From assembly GCF_039534975.1 (NCBI RefSeq), contig NZ_BAAAWH010000001.1, positions 2,232,001-2,296,000 on the forward strand: a stretch of DNA of 64,000 bases. The letters run 5' to 3'. Below, piece by piece: positions 55,485-62,352 of this stretch; position 1 is the first letter of the stretch; every line of letters starts with the position of its first letter. Origin of the DNA: Microbacterium terregens. Its GTDB lineage: Bacteria > Actinomycetota > Actinomycetes > Actinomycetales > Microbacteriaceae. The notes beneath the pieces were generated by a model. The model saw only the letters and a list, made by a program, of their open reading frames with translations. It was not told where the DNA came from and searched no databases. The translations under genes were made by a program, and so were the position numbers.

Positions 55485-55921
55485 CGCCTGCGGGTGACCG
55501 CGGCCAGAATGATCCGCGGGATGGTCACGGCGAGGACGCCGATGGCACCGCCGACGGTGTTCCAGAGCACGTCATCAGCGTCCGGCACACGTCCGGGGAT
55601 CGACGCCTGCGCATACTCGACCGCGGTCGAGAGCACGAAGCCCGCAAGGATCGCGACGGGCCAGACTCGACGGCTCAGCAGCAGCGCGATCGTCGCTCCC
55701 AGCGGCAGGAACAGGAGCGTGTTCAGGACTCGCTCGGCTTGGCCGTAGGGAATCCACAGGAGCAACGGGGCGGTGAGATCACCCATGAACTGCATGAATG
55801 CACCGCGCGCCGGCGCGACGATCCAGCGCGGTGCAAGCGTGAGCACCGTGACGGCGACCGCGGCCAGCGCGGCGGCGAGTATGCGGATGCCGCGGCGCGC
55901 GGGGGCGGTGGCGTGGCTCAT
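55457..55921 (-). CDS. VanZ-like membrane protein
   Basis: A 154-residue membrane protein with four helices (~12-30, 44-60, 66-105 as two, 122-142). The VanZ-family motif is LNTLLFLPLGATIALLL and SIPGRVPDADDVLWNTVGGAIG. VanZ proteins give low-level teicoplanin resistance in some cocci; most homologues are uncharacterised. It is convergent with the kinase gene. TM boundaries were judged by eye. Confidence 0.85.
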   Translation of the reverse strand: MSHATAPARRGIRILAAALAAVAVTVLTLAPRWIVAPARGAFMQFMGDLTAPLLLWIPYGQAERVLNTLLFLPLGATIALLLSRRVWPVAILAGFVLSTAVEYAQASIPGRVPDADDVLWNTVGGAIGVLAVTIPRIILAAVTRRRQRGRVIRT

Positions 55922-55999
55922 GGTGTGACCTTCCCGCCGGCGTTCGGGTGAACCGGCAGGACCAAGCTCACGTCGCCGCGTGTTGCGCGAGCGTATGCA

Positions 56000-56131
56000 T
56001 CAACCGGGCGGGTCGTCGCTCTTCAGACCCACCATCTCGGCGCTGCGATCCCACAGCAGCTTGGCAGCGATCGGATCATCTGCCGCACGGATCGGACGGG
56101 CAAGGCGATTCTTCGCGTAGTAGCCGCCGGG
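56000..56131 (-). pseudogene. C-terminal fragment of an SDR dehydrogenase split by an IS21 element
   Basis: The minus strand encodes PGGYYAKNRLARPIRAADDP, IAAKLLWDRSAEMVGLKSDD and a TGA stop, the end of a short-chain dehydrogenase. Joining it to the 58728-59444 part after removing the element and one copy of GCCGGG gives an unbroken frame (DWVPG-GYYAKN). On its own the fragment has no start. Confidence 0.9.
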
Positions 56132-56249
56132 TGAGTATTCGGTCTTCTGAGGGCCGCCGTTATTGAGGTCGGGGGCCGGGCTTGCGTCGACGCGTTCGTG
56201 TCCGTGAGGGCCACCCGATGTTCGGGTTGAGGGCCATCGTTTCTAGGCT

Positions 56250-56283
56250 CCTTCTGCCGCGTGGCCTATCACGCGGCAGAAGG
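56250..56283 (+). promoter_or_regulatory. hairpin covering the istA ribosome binding site
   Basis: CCTTCTGCCGCGTG and CACGCGGCAGAAGG form a perfect 14-bp stem with a 6-base loop. Its 3' arm includes AAGG of the istA AAGGAG site. Transcripts entering from outside would fold this and not translate istA, a self-protection device known in other IS families. Confidence 0.65.
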
Positions 56284-56293
56284 AGTGATTCGG

Positions 56294-57859
56294 ATGGTAC
56301 GCAAGATCAGAGCGAAGCTGGTGCTCCGGCTTCGGGCGGAGGGGCTCTCGGGGCGGCAGATCGCAGCGCAGGGCATGTCGCGCACGAGCGTGGCGGCGGT
56401 CATCGACGCCGCTGTTCGTGAAGACGTGGGTTGGGACGACATCGCCGATCTTGAGGAGGCGGCGGTCTATGCACGCCTGTTCCCGGGTCGTGGTGAGCAC
56501 GACAGCGTCTACGCACAGCCGGACTGGGAGAGGATGCACCGAGAGTTGGCTCGGGTCGGGGTGACGCTCAAACTGTTGCACGGCGAGTATCTCGACGCCT
56601 GCCGGGTCGAGGGGTCCCCGGCGATGGGTTACGACCGGTTCTGCAAGTCCTACCAGCAGCACGTCCTCGTCGCCGGGGCGGCGTCGCGGGTCGGCCACAA
56701 GGCGGGTCAGACGGTCGAGGTCGACTGGTCGGGCAAGACGATGCAGCTCACCGACCCGGCCACAGGGCAACAGACTCGGGTGTTCGTGTTCGTCGGGTGT
56801 CTGCCGTTCTCGCGGTTCGCGTTCGTCGAGCCGACCCTGGATATGAAGCAGGACACCTGGTTGCGCGCGCATGTTGCGATGTTCGACTGGTTCGGCGGGA
56901 GCGTCCCTCGGGTCGTCCCGGACAACCTGAAGACCGGGGTGATCAAACACCCTGCCGAGGGCGAGGTGGTCCTCAACGACGCGTATCGAGAGCTCGCGGC
57001 GCACTACTCGGCGGCGGTGCTGCCGGGGAGGGTGAAGAAGCCGAAGGACAAGGCGAGTGTCGAGAACACCGTCGGCAACATCGCGACCTGGGTGATCGCG
57101 TCCCTCCGCGACACGCAGTTCGGCACCTTGCCGGAGTTGCGCGCGGCGGTCTATCAGCGCGTCGCCGCATACAACGCTGAGCCGTTCCAGAAGCGGCAGG
57201 GCTCCCGACAGGGGGTGTTCGAGGCGGAGGAGAAGCCGCTGCTGCGGCCGTTGCCGGCGACGCCGTTCGAGATCTCCCGGTGGGTCTATAGGCGCCGGGT
57301 TCAGAAGAACGGGCACGTGGTTTGGGAGCGGAACTTCTACTCCGTCCCTTACCCGCACATCGGCCGCGGTGTTGATCTGCGGGTCACCGACACCACGCTC
57401 GAGGTCTTCGCTGGGGACCAGCGGCTGACTAGCCACGTCCTCGCCCCGATCGGCGTCGTGAACGAGTATCGGACACATGACGGTGACCTACCTGACGGCC
57501 CTCGCTACCGGCAATGGGACGCCGCTCGGGTCAGGGAATGGGCGGCCCGGATCGGGGTGAACACCACGACGGTGGTGAACCGGATCTTCGAGTCCGTGCC
57601 CGTCGAGGAGCAGGGCCTGGACGCGGCGTTGGCGGTGTTGCGACTGACCCGCCGCTACTCCGCGGCCCGGGTCGAAGCCGCCGCCGGGATCGCCTTGACA
57701 TCCCGGGTTCGGTCTCCGCGCTACGCGCACCTGCGGCCGATCCTCGAGACCAGACAGGACGACCCCGACTCCCGTGACGCCTGGTCGACACCAGCGAGAA
57801 CGGCGGAGCCGGCCGGGTATGTTCGCGGCGCGGACTACTACGCGGGAGGCACCCGATGA
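56294..57859 (+). CDS. istA: IS21 transposase IstA
   Basis: A 521-residue DDE transposase. There is an N-terminal helix-turn-helix (RLRAEGLSGRQIAAQGMSRTSV, residues ~13-34). The catalytic core has D in VEVDWSGKT, D in VVPDNLKTGV, and E in DKASVENTVG. The C-terminal Mu-like beta-barrel region has VWERNFYSVPY. ATG 56294 has AAGGAG upstream; an in-frame GTG 11 codons earlier lies in the hairpin. The stop overlaps istB as ATGA. Confidence 0.95.
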   Translation: MVRKIRAKLVLRLRAEGLSGRQIAAQGMSRTSVAAVIDAAVREDVGWDDIADLEEAAVYARLFPGRGEHDSVYAQPDWERMHRELARVGVTLKLLHGEYLDACRVEGSPAMGYDRFCKSYQQHVLVAGAASRVGHKAGQTVEVDWSGKTMQLTDPATGQQTRVFVFVGCLPFSRFAFVEPTLDMKQDTWLRAHVAMFDWFGGSVPRVVPDNLKTGVIKHPAEGEVVLNDAYRELAAHYSAAVLPGRVKKPKDKASVENTVGNIATWVIASLRDTQFGTLPELRAAVYQRVAAYNAEPFQKRQGSRQGVFEAEEKPLLRPLPATPFEISRWVYRRRVQKNGHVVWERNFYSVPYPHIGRGVDLRVTDTTLEVFAGDQRLTSHVLAPIGVVNEYRTHDGDLPDGPRYRQWDAARVREWAARIGVNTTTVVNRIFESVPVEEQGLDAALAVLRLTRRYSAARVEAAAGIALTSRVRSPRYAHLRPILETRQDDPDSRDAWSTPARTAEPAGYVRGADYYAGGTR

Positions 57860-58602
57860 GCCGCATCGATTCGGAGACGAAGCGGAAGCTCCGTGAGATG
57901 CGCGTTACGGCACTGGTCGACGCGTTCGAGGTCCAGGACGACACCCTGACGCTGGGGATGGTGTTCGAGGAACGCATCAAGCTCGCCGTCGATGACGCGC
58001 ACGCCACGTTCAGCCATTCCAAGGTCGAGGGGCTGATCCGGCGCGCGGGGTTGCGTTACCCGAACGCGGACCTGCGCCGGCTCGATCTGCTAGAGCAGCG
58101 CGGCCTCGATCGGGGTGTGATCGCGCAGCTCGGGACCTGCGCGTTCATCACGAGGCAGCAGAACGTCGTGTTCCAAGGGTTCACCGGATCGGGGAAGTCC
58201 TACCTCGGATCCGCTCTCGCGAAGCAGGCCTGTCAGCACCGCTACCGGGCGCACTACGTCCGCATGCCCGATCTCGAAGAGACCTGGGCCGCGGCCCGGG
58301 ATCGGCCCGGCGGGAAGGAGAAATGGCTCCGCAAATACGCTGCGTTCACGCTGCTCGTGATCGATGAATGGCTCCTCGACCCACCCGCCGATGACGTCCG
58401 CAGCATGCTGCTCGAGCTCCTCGAACGGCGCTACGACACCACCTCGACGGTGTTCTGCACCCAATACGCGAAGAAGGACTGGCACCAGAGGCTCGGCTCC
58501 GACGTCCACGCCGACGCGATCATGGACCGCATCGTGCACAACACCATCTGGATCGAGACCGGCAGCACCAACATGCGCGAACACACCGCCACCGCCAGCT
58601 GA
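57856..58602 (+). CDS. istB: IS21 helper ATPase IstB
   Basis: A 248-residue AAA+ ATPase that loads target DNA for IstA. Walker A is GFTGSGKS (about residues 108-115). Walker B is LLVIDEW, where the usual DEF/DDF has a Trp. The arginine-finger region is DRIVHNTIWIETGSTNMR. It overlaps istA by four bases. Confidence 0.95.
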   Translation: MSRIDSETKRKLREMRVTALVDAFEVQDDTLTLGMVFEERIKLAVDDAHATFSHSKVEGLIRRAGLRYPNADLRRLDLLEQRGLDRGVIAQLGTCAFITRQQNVVFQGFTGSGKSYLGSALAKQACQHRYRAHYVRMPDLEETWAAARDRPGGKEKWLRKYAAFTLLVIDEWLLDPPADDVRSMLLELLERRYDTTSTVFCTQYAKKDWHQRLGSDVHADAIMDRIVHNTIWIETGSTNMREHTATAS

Positions 58603-58608
58603 CCCGGC

Positions 58609-58647
58609 GCCGGTGAGCGCCCGTCACCTCGGCTGGCGCTCACCGGC
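58609..58647 (+). terminator. hairpin after istB
   Basis: GCCGGTGAGCGC pairs perfectly with GCGCTCACCGGC (12 bp, 15-base loop), starting 7 bases after the istB stop. No T-run follows. Probable terminator for istAB. Confidence 0.65.
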
Positions 58648-58711
58648 AATATCGCCTGGCCCTGAACTGCAATATCCCCTGGCCCCGAACCGCAATAATC
58701 ACTGGCCCTCA
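58645..58711. repeat. three ~25-bp repeats at the right end of the IS21 element
   Basis: Three imperfect copies of GCAATATC-CCTGGCCC-GAAC (58645-58711). Related GAGGGCC motifs lie near the left end (about 56148, 56207 and 56230). IS21 elements carry such multiple terminal repeats as transposase binding sites. Confidence 0.75.
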
Positions 58712-58727
58712 AACGTCCGAATACTCA

Positions 58728-59444
58728 GCCGGGCACCCAGTCCAGGCCGGGTGTGCCGAGAGCGAGCCACGTCAACCGCGAGCCGCCCACCTCGACGGAG
58801 TCCAGAAGCCTCTTCATGAGCGGGTTGGTGTACATGAAGTGCCACGAACCCCGGGTGCCCGCGGCGAAACCGCTGGCGATCGCGCCCGGATGAAAGGCGA
58901 CCGCGCTCAGACCGGCGTGCCCGAAACGACGATTCAGCTCCTTCGTGAACAGGATGTTCTCGAGTTTGGCGTTGCCGTACGCCGCAGCTGCGGAATACGT
59001 CCGGACGCCCTGCAGGTCGTCGATGTCGAACCGCGCGAAGCGGCGCGCAGCCTCGCTCGCGGTCTGGATGACCGTGGCGCGGCTTTCGACGAGCCGGTCT
59101 CTCAGGAGCGAGGTCAGCAGGAATCCGCCCAGGTGGTTGACCTGGAAGGTCAACTCGTATCCGTCGACCGTGGTCGCCCGCTTCCCGAACACGCTCCCGG
59201 CGTTGTTGGCCAAGACGTCGATGCGCGGATACGCCTCGAGCAGGGATTCCGCCAGCCGGCGCACTTGGGAGAGGTCGCTGTAGTCGGCGACGAACGATGC
59301 GACGCCCAGAGCCCCCGCGACGGCAGCCGTCTTCTGCGGGTCGCGACCGACGATGACGACTTCCTCCCCGGCATCCCGCAATTGCCGGGCCGAGGCCGCG
59401 CCGATGCCGTCGCTCGCTCCGGTGATGACGATCGTGCGCGGCAT
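58728..59444 (-). pseudogene. N-terminal part of an SDR-family dehydrogenase, truncated by IS21
   Basis: 239 residues of a short-chain dehydrogenase. The NAD(P) motif is TGASDGIGAAS (about residues 7-17), with NNAGSVFG and a Yx3K-type site in YGNAKLENILFTKEL. After LGTPGLDWVPG the frame meets TGA formed by the first bases of the IS21 element. The missing ~43 residues lie at 56000-56131. The active site is intact, so a truncated enzyme may still be made. ATG 59444 fits MPRTIVITGASDG. Confidence 0.92.
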
Positions 59445-59478
59445 GCTTCTCCTCAAGGTCGTGGTTGGAGAAAAGCGA

Positions 59479-59504
59479 AAATCCCGGTCCGAAGACCGGG
59501 ATTT
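59479..59504 (-). terminator. terminator of the former tRNA-Glu gene
   Basis: AAATCCCGGTC-TTCG-GACCGGGATTT on the minus strand, a perfect 11-bp stem with a UUCG tetraloop followed by TCGCTTTTC. It lies 6 bases past the tRNA 3' end, the place expected for a tRNA terminator. Confidence 0.85.
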
Positions 59505-59509
59505 CGCGT

Positions 59510-59557
59510 TGGTGACCCCAGCGGGATTCGAACCCGCGTTACCGCCGTGAGAGGGCG
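59510..59557 (-). other. 3' fragment of tRNA-Glu(CUC): attachment site of an integrated element
   Basis: The minus strand from 59557 reads CGCC-CTCTCAC-GGCG (anticodon arm, CUC). It continues with the variable loop, the T arm GCGGG-TTCGAAT-CCCGC, and TGGGGTC-A-CCA (acceptor 3' strand with encoded CCA). No D arm or acceptor 5' strand (GGCCCCA or similar) exists upstream; tRNA identity stops at the anticodon stem. This is the relic left when an element integrates in a tRNA gene and supplies a new 3' end at its other junction. Confidence 0.85.
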
Positions 59558-59647
59558 TTTTCGGGCCAAATCGGCAGGTTCTTGCGGCCGAGAATCCTTG
59601 TCTTTAGCGGTTCTTTGCACCTACGTATCGACGCCTGTCGTTTTGGA

Positions 59648-59669
59648 ATGTGGGCAAAATGTGGGCAAA
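59648..59669. repeat. tandem ATGTGGGCAAA repeat near the attachment site
   Basis: Two perfect 11-bp copies, 59648-59658 and 59659-59669, about 90 bp inside the element from the tRNA fragment. Direct repeats of this kind near att sites are typical arm-type binding sites for tyrosine integrases. The rest of 59558-59726 shows no gene. Confidence 0.6.
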
Positions 59670-59726
59670 CGGTAAATTACCGCCCCATCTCGGTGACCTC
59701 TGGGATGTCACACGACGCTCGAGGAG

Positions 59727-61131
59727 GGTGGCGTCCCTCTGAGTGGTGGAGTTTCTCGACACCGTGCGAGTTCAGCTGTTGTGATTATGCCGCAGCGAGT
59801 TCTGGGATTGCGACCTCCTCTTCGGTGACGTCGAGGAGCTTCATGGAGTGCTCGCTGAAGTAGCGGCGGTCGGCGCCGTCCCATTCGTCGTGCTGTTCGA
59901 TCAGGACGTGCCCTGCCAGGCGCAGCAGCGCGGCCGGGTTGGGGAACGTGCCGACGACGTCGGTGCGACGCTTGATCTCCTTGTTCACCCGCTCCAGCGG
60001 ATTGGTGGACCAGATCTGCCGCCAGTGCGCGTAGGGGAACGCCGCGAACGCGAGGAGGTCGTCGCGGGCGTCTTCGAGCATCTCGGCGACCTTCGGGTGG
60101 GAGCGGCCGAGCATCCGCACGACTTCGTCGAACTGGGCGTGGACGTGCTTCTTGTCGGGTTGCGCGAAGATCGTGCGGATGATCGATGCGACCATCGGTC
60201 CGGCGGTCTTCTGCACGTTGGCGAGCACGTTGCGCATGAAGTGAACCCGGCATCGCTGCCAGCTGGAGCCTTGGAATACGGTCTCGATCGCGGCGATCAG
60301 GCCGGTGTGAGCATCGGAGATGACCAGCTTCACCCCGTCCAGCCCGCGCGCTTTCAACGAGCGCAGGAACGTGGTCCAGAACGGCTGCGACTCGGTGTCG
60401 CCGACCTCGAAACCGAGCACTTCCCGACGCCCGTCCGCGGCGACGCCGACCGCGACGACGACCGCTTGGGAGACGACCCGCCGGCCGACGCGGGCCTTGC
60501 AGTAGGTCGCGTCGAGGAACACGTACGGGTAGCCGGTGTCCGCGAGCGGCCGGTCCCGGAACGCGGCGACGTCCTCGTCGAGGTTCGCGCAGATCCGCGA
60601 CACCTCCGACTTCGAGATCCCCGTGTCGGCGCCCAGCGCTTTGACCAGGTCGTCGACCTTGCGGGTGCTCACGCCGTGGACGTACGCCTCCATCACGACC
60701 GCGAACAAGGCTTGATCGACCCGTCGGCGGCGTTCCAGCAGTGACGGGAAGAAGGTCCCCGCCCGCAGCTTCGGGATCCGCAGATCGAGTTCACCGGCGG
60801 TGGTGAGCAACGGTCGGGGTCGGGTGCCGTTGCGTTGAGCGACCCGTGCGCCGGACCGCTCGTACGGGGCGGCGCCGATGAACGCGGCCGCTTCCGCGTC
60901 GATCAGCTCCTGGTAGAGCGTCTCGGTCGCTGTCCGGATCCGGTCGGTGACGTCGGTGAGTTTCAGTTCCCCGAGGAGCTCGAGGAGGGCAGACTGGTCT
61001 AGAGCCATCGTGCGTTGTGTCTTTCTGTGAGTGACTTTGATCGGTTCTCACTGACCATCGCACGATGGCTCACCAACGTCTACGACGTCGACACCACCGC
61101 CGAGAACTACACCACTCCAGGGGACGTCACC
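59727..61131 (-). mobile_element. IS256-family insertion sequence
   Basis: 1405 bp with one transposase. The ends begin GGTGGCGTCCC (left) and GGTGACGTCCC (right, reversed), 22 of 27 bases alike. The flanking 9-bp duplication is CTCGAGGAG (59718-59726 and 61132-61140), right for IS256. The element lies inside the integrated element between the attachment site and the HTH gene. Confidence 0.93.
59785..61008 (-). CDS. IS256-family (mutator-type) transposase
   Basis: 407-residue DDE transposase. The N-terminal region is YQELIDAEAAAFIGAAPYER, and the Mutator signature lies around YVHGVSTRKVDDLVKALG. The catalytic residues are D in VFLDATYCKARVG, D in KLVISDAHTGL, and E in STNPLERVNKEIKRRTDVVG. 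It is full-length for the family and appears functional. ATG 61008. Confidence 0.95.
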   Translation of the reverse strand: MALDQSALLELLGELKLTDVTDRIRTATETLYQELIDAEAAAFIGAAPYERSGARVAQRNGTRPRPLLTTAGELDLRIPKLRAGTFFPSLLERRRRVDQALFAVVMEAYVHGVSTRKVDDLVKALGADTGISKSEVSRICANLDEDVAAFRDRPLADTGYPYVFLDATYCKARVGRRVVSQAVVVAVGVAADGRREVLGFEVGDTESQPFWTTFLRSLKARGLDGVKLVISDAHTGLIAAIETVFQGSSWQRCRVHFMRNVLANVQKTAGPMVASIIRTIFAQPDKKHVHAQFDEVVRMLGRSHPKVAEMLEDARDDLLAFAAFPYAHWRQIWSTNPLERVNKEIKRRTDVVGTFPNPAALLRLAGHVLIEQHDEWDGADRRYFSEHSMKLLDVTEEEVAIPELAAA

Positions 61132-61154
61132 CTCGAGGAGCGCGCCACCTGGAA

Positions 61155-61787
61155 TCATCGGCCGATTGATGGCCCGCTGGGTCTGGAGGGTCCGGTGTGC
61201 GGCCGGCTGGGGTCGTACGGTCCGAACCCGGGGAAGTACGGGTCGACGGCTGGTGCTCGCCGGGGCTCCTGAATTCGGACCTCCGGCGCGAGACCGACAT
61301 CGCGCGCGCGACTCATGAAGCGGGTCGCAGTGCTCTGACTGATCTTCAGAGTGTCGGAGACGAGCTTGAGCGGTGGGTAGCTGAGAGCCGTTGCGACACG
61401 GTAGATCGCGATCGCGTCGAGGATGGAGTCTCTTTGCTCACGTCCTTCTCGAGCAAGCTGGCGAGCGAGGAACACCCGGGCTCCGATGGGTTGGCTCTCA
61501 CCCACATCGACCGTGACGACATCGAGTGCTGAGTTCGTCATGATCCAGTGCGTGCGAACTTCGCGCAGCACCTGGCTCGTGATGTCGACTCCTCCCCCCT
61601 CGCGCTCGAGGGCGGCGAACGCGACGGCGGAGCGACCGAGCGCGGCATCCCACTCCACGCGTACCGTGATCGTGCCGGGCACATCCTGCTCACCCGATAC
61701 CCGCGCGTGCCACGATCTCGGCACGCTCACTCCGCTCCCGAGATCGATGCGCTCGTCGCTGATGTCGTACGTCTGCAGCTCCGCCAT
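61155..61787 (-). CDS. hypothetical protein with a C-terminal helix-turn-helix
   Basis: 210 residues. The N-terminal ~110 residues are mixed beta (SWHARVSGEQDVPGTITVRV), family unknown to me. Residues ~135-180 contain a helix-turn-helix (LKLVSDTLKISQSTATRFMS). The C-terminus is a Pro/Gly/Ser-rich tail. It is a candidate regulator of the mobile element, divergent from the excisionase-like gene across ~120 bp. ATG 61787 or a GTG three codons upstream. Confidence 0.65.
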   Translation of the reverse strand: MAELQTYDISDERIDLGSGVSVPRSWHARVSGEQDVPGTITVRVEWDAALGRSAVAFAALEREGGGVDITSQVLREVRTHWIMTNSALDVVTVDVGESQPIGARVFLARQLAREGREQRDSILDAIAIYRVATALSYPPLKLVSDTLKISQSTATRFMSRARDVGLAPEVRIQEPRRAPAVDPYFPGFGPYDPSRPHTGPSRPSGPSIGR

Positions 61788-61838
61788 AGCACCCACTATT
61801 CCACTCCGCCGGAGATTTTACGAAGATGACTGTCGATC

Positions 61839-61892
61839 TTGGCTCACACCTGTGGTACTTTGCATCGAAGGGAGACTGACGCTGTTGGCTCA
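61839..61892. promoter_or_regulatory. repeated TTGGCTCA motif between divergent element genes
   Basis: TTGGCTCA occurs at 61839-61846 and 61885-61892, each followed within a few bases by GTG-rich sequence (CACCTGTG, AGTGTG). The 46-bp spacing and the divergent promoter position suggest an operator pair. Weak evidence. Confidence 0.3.
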
Positions 61893-61908
61893 AGTGTGAG
61901 GAAAGGCT

Positions 61909-62088
61909 ATGAATCGCTCATCGGACTGTCTGGCTCTGACGATGAAGGATGCCGCAAAGCTCGTCGGCGTCGACTACCGCACGATCAAGTTGGGCATGGA
62001 GAACGGGACGATTCCGTCGGTCGAACTGGGGCCGCGGCGGATGATCCCCCGAGCCGCACTGCTGCGCGTGTTCGGAGTCGAAACCTGA
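61909..62088 (+). CDS. excisionase-like helix-turn-helix protein
   Basis: A 59-residue protein opening MNRSSDCLALTMKDAAKLVG and then VDYRTIKLGMENGTIPSVEL, with the GPRRMIPRAALLRV wing. This is the MerR-like winged helix of Xis/AlpA-type proteins. The ribosome site GAGGAAAGG is strong. Excisionases bend att DNA with the integrase; here it lies 2.4 kb from the att fragment, with an IS256 between them. No integrase gene is visible in the window. Confidence 0.8.
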   Translation: MNRSSDCLALTMKDAAKLVGVDYRTIKLGMENGTIPSVELGPRRMIPRAALLRVFGVET

Positions 62089-62352
62089 TCACTGACGGTG
62101 CGGCGCGCCAAGACCATCTGGACCTCGGGATGTCATCGTTTGGTTGACGCGCGAGCGGCCATCGGCAACACGTCCTCGGGACGTCGCGACAGGCAGCGCA
62201 TCGAAAGTACTCCGGGCGGATCGGCTGAGCCAATAGTCACGTCGTACGCGGTCGCTCGCGGAGCCCGACGCATCCGCACTGGTTCTCAGCGCTCCCGGCC
62301 TCATGAGGCCCCGCCGGGCCGCCCGACGGGATACTCCGCATCACCGCCTCGA
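62089..62352. other. 264-bp gap without a recognised gene
   Basis: Only short, unconvincing frames on either strand, no ribosome site, no clear hairpin and no repeat. It lies between the excisionase-like gene and the end of the convergent relaxase/helicase gene. Confidence 0.6.

Larger units (their letters stand above)
56132..58727 (+). mobile_element. IS21-family insertion sequence
   Basis: 2596 bp with istA and istB. The ends are inverted repeats starting TGAGTATTCGG (21 of 24 bases identical: 56132-56155 against 58704-58727 reversed). The flanking 6-bp duplication is GCCGGG (56126-56131 and 58728-58733), within the 4-8 bp usual for IS21. The inner ends carry extra copies of a GAGGGCCA-type motif. 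The element interrupts an SDR gene and looks intact, so it may be active. Confidence 0.95.

Noticed and set aside
58645..58711. Three ~25-bp repeats as a small CRISPR array.
   Set aside because: They abut with almost no spacers, lie at the end of an IS21 element and have counterparts at its other end; no cas gene is near.
59510..59590. A functional tRNA-Glu gene.
   Set aside because: Only the anticodon arm to CCA is present. No D arm or acceptor 5' strand can be found upstream on the minus strand.
58839..59675. Plus-strand frame of 278 codons ending in PSGIRTRVTAVRG-like sequence.
   Set aside because: That peptide is the translation of the tRNA T arm and acceptor in antisense; the rest is antisense to the SDR gene. 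Not a gene.
59558..59717. C-terminal remnant of an integrase next to the attachment site.
   Set aside because: Joining both sides of the IS256 gives short frames without the R-H-R-Y integrase motifs; no support.
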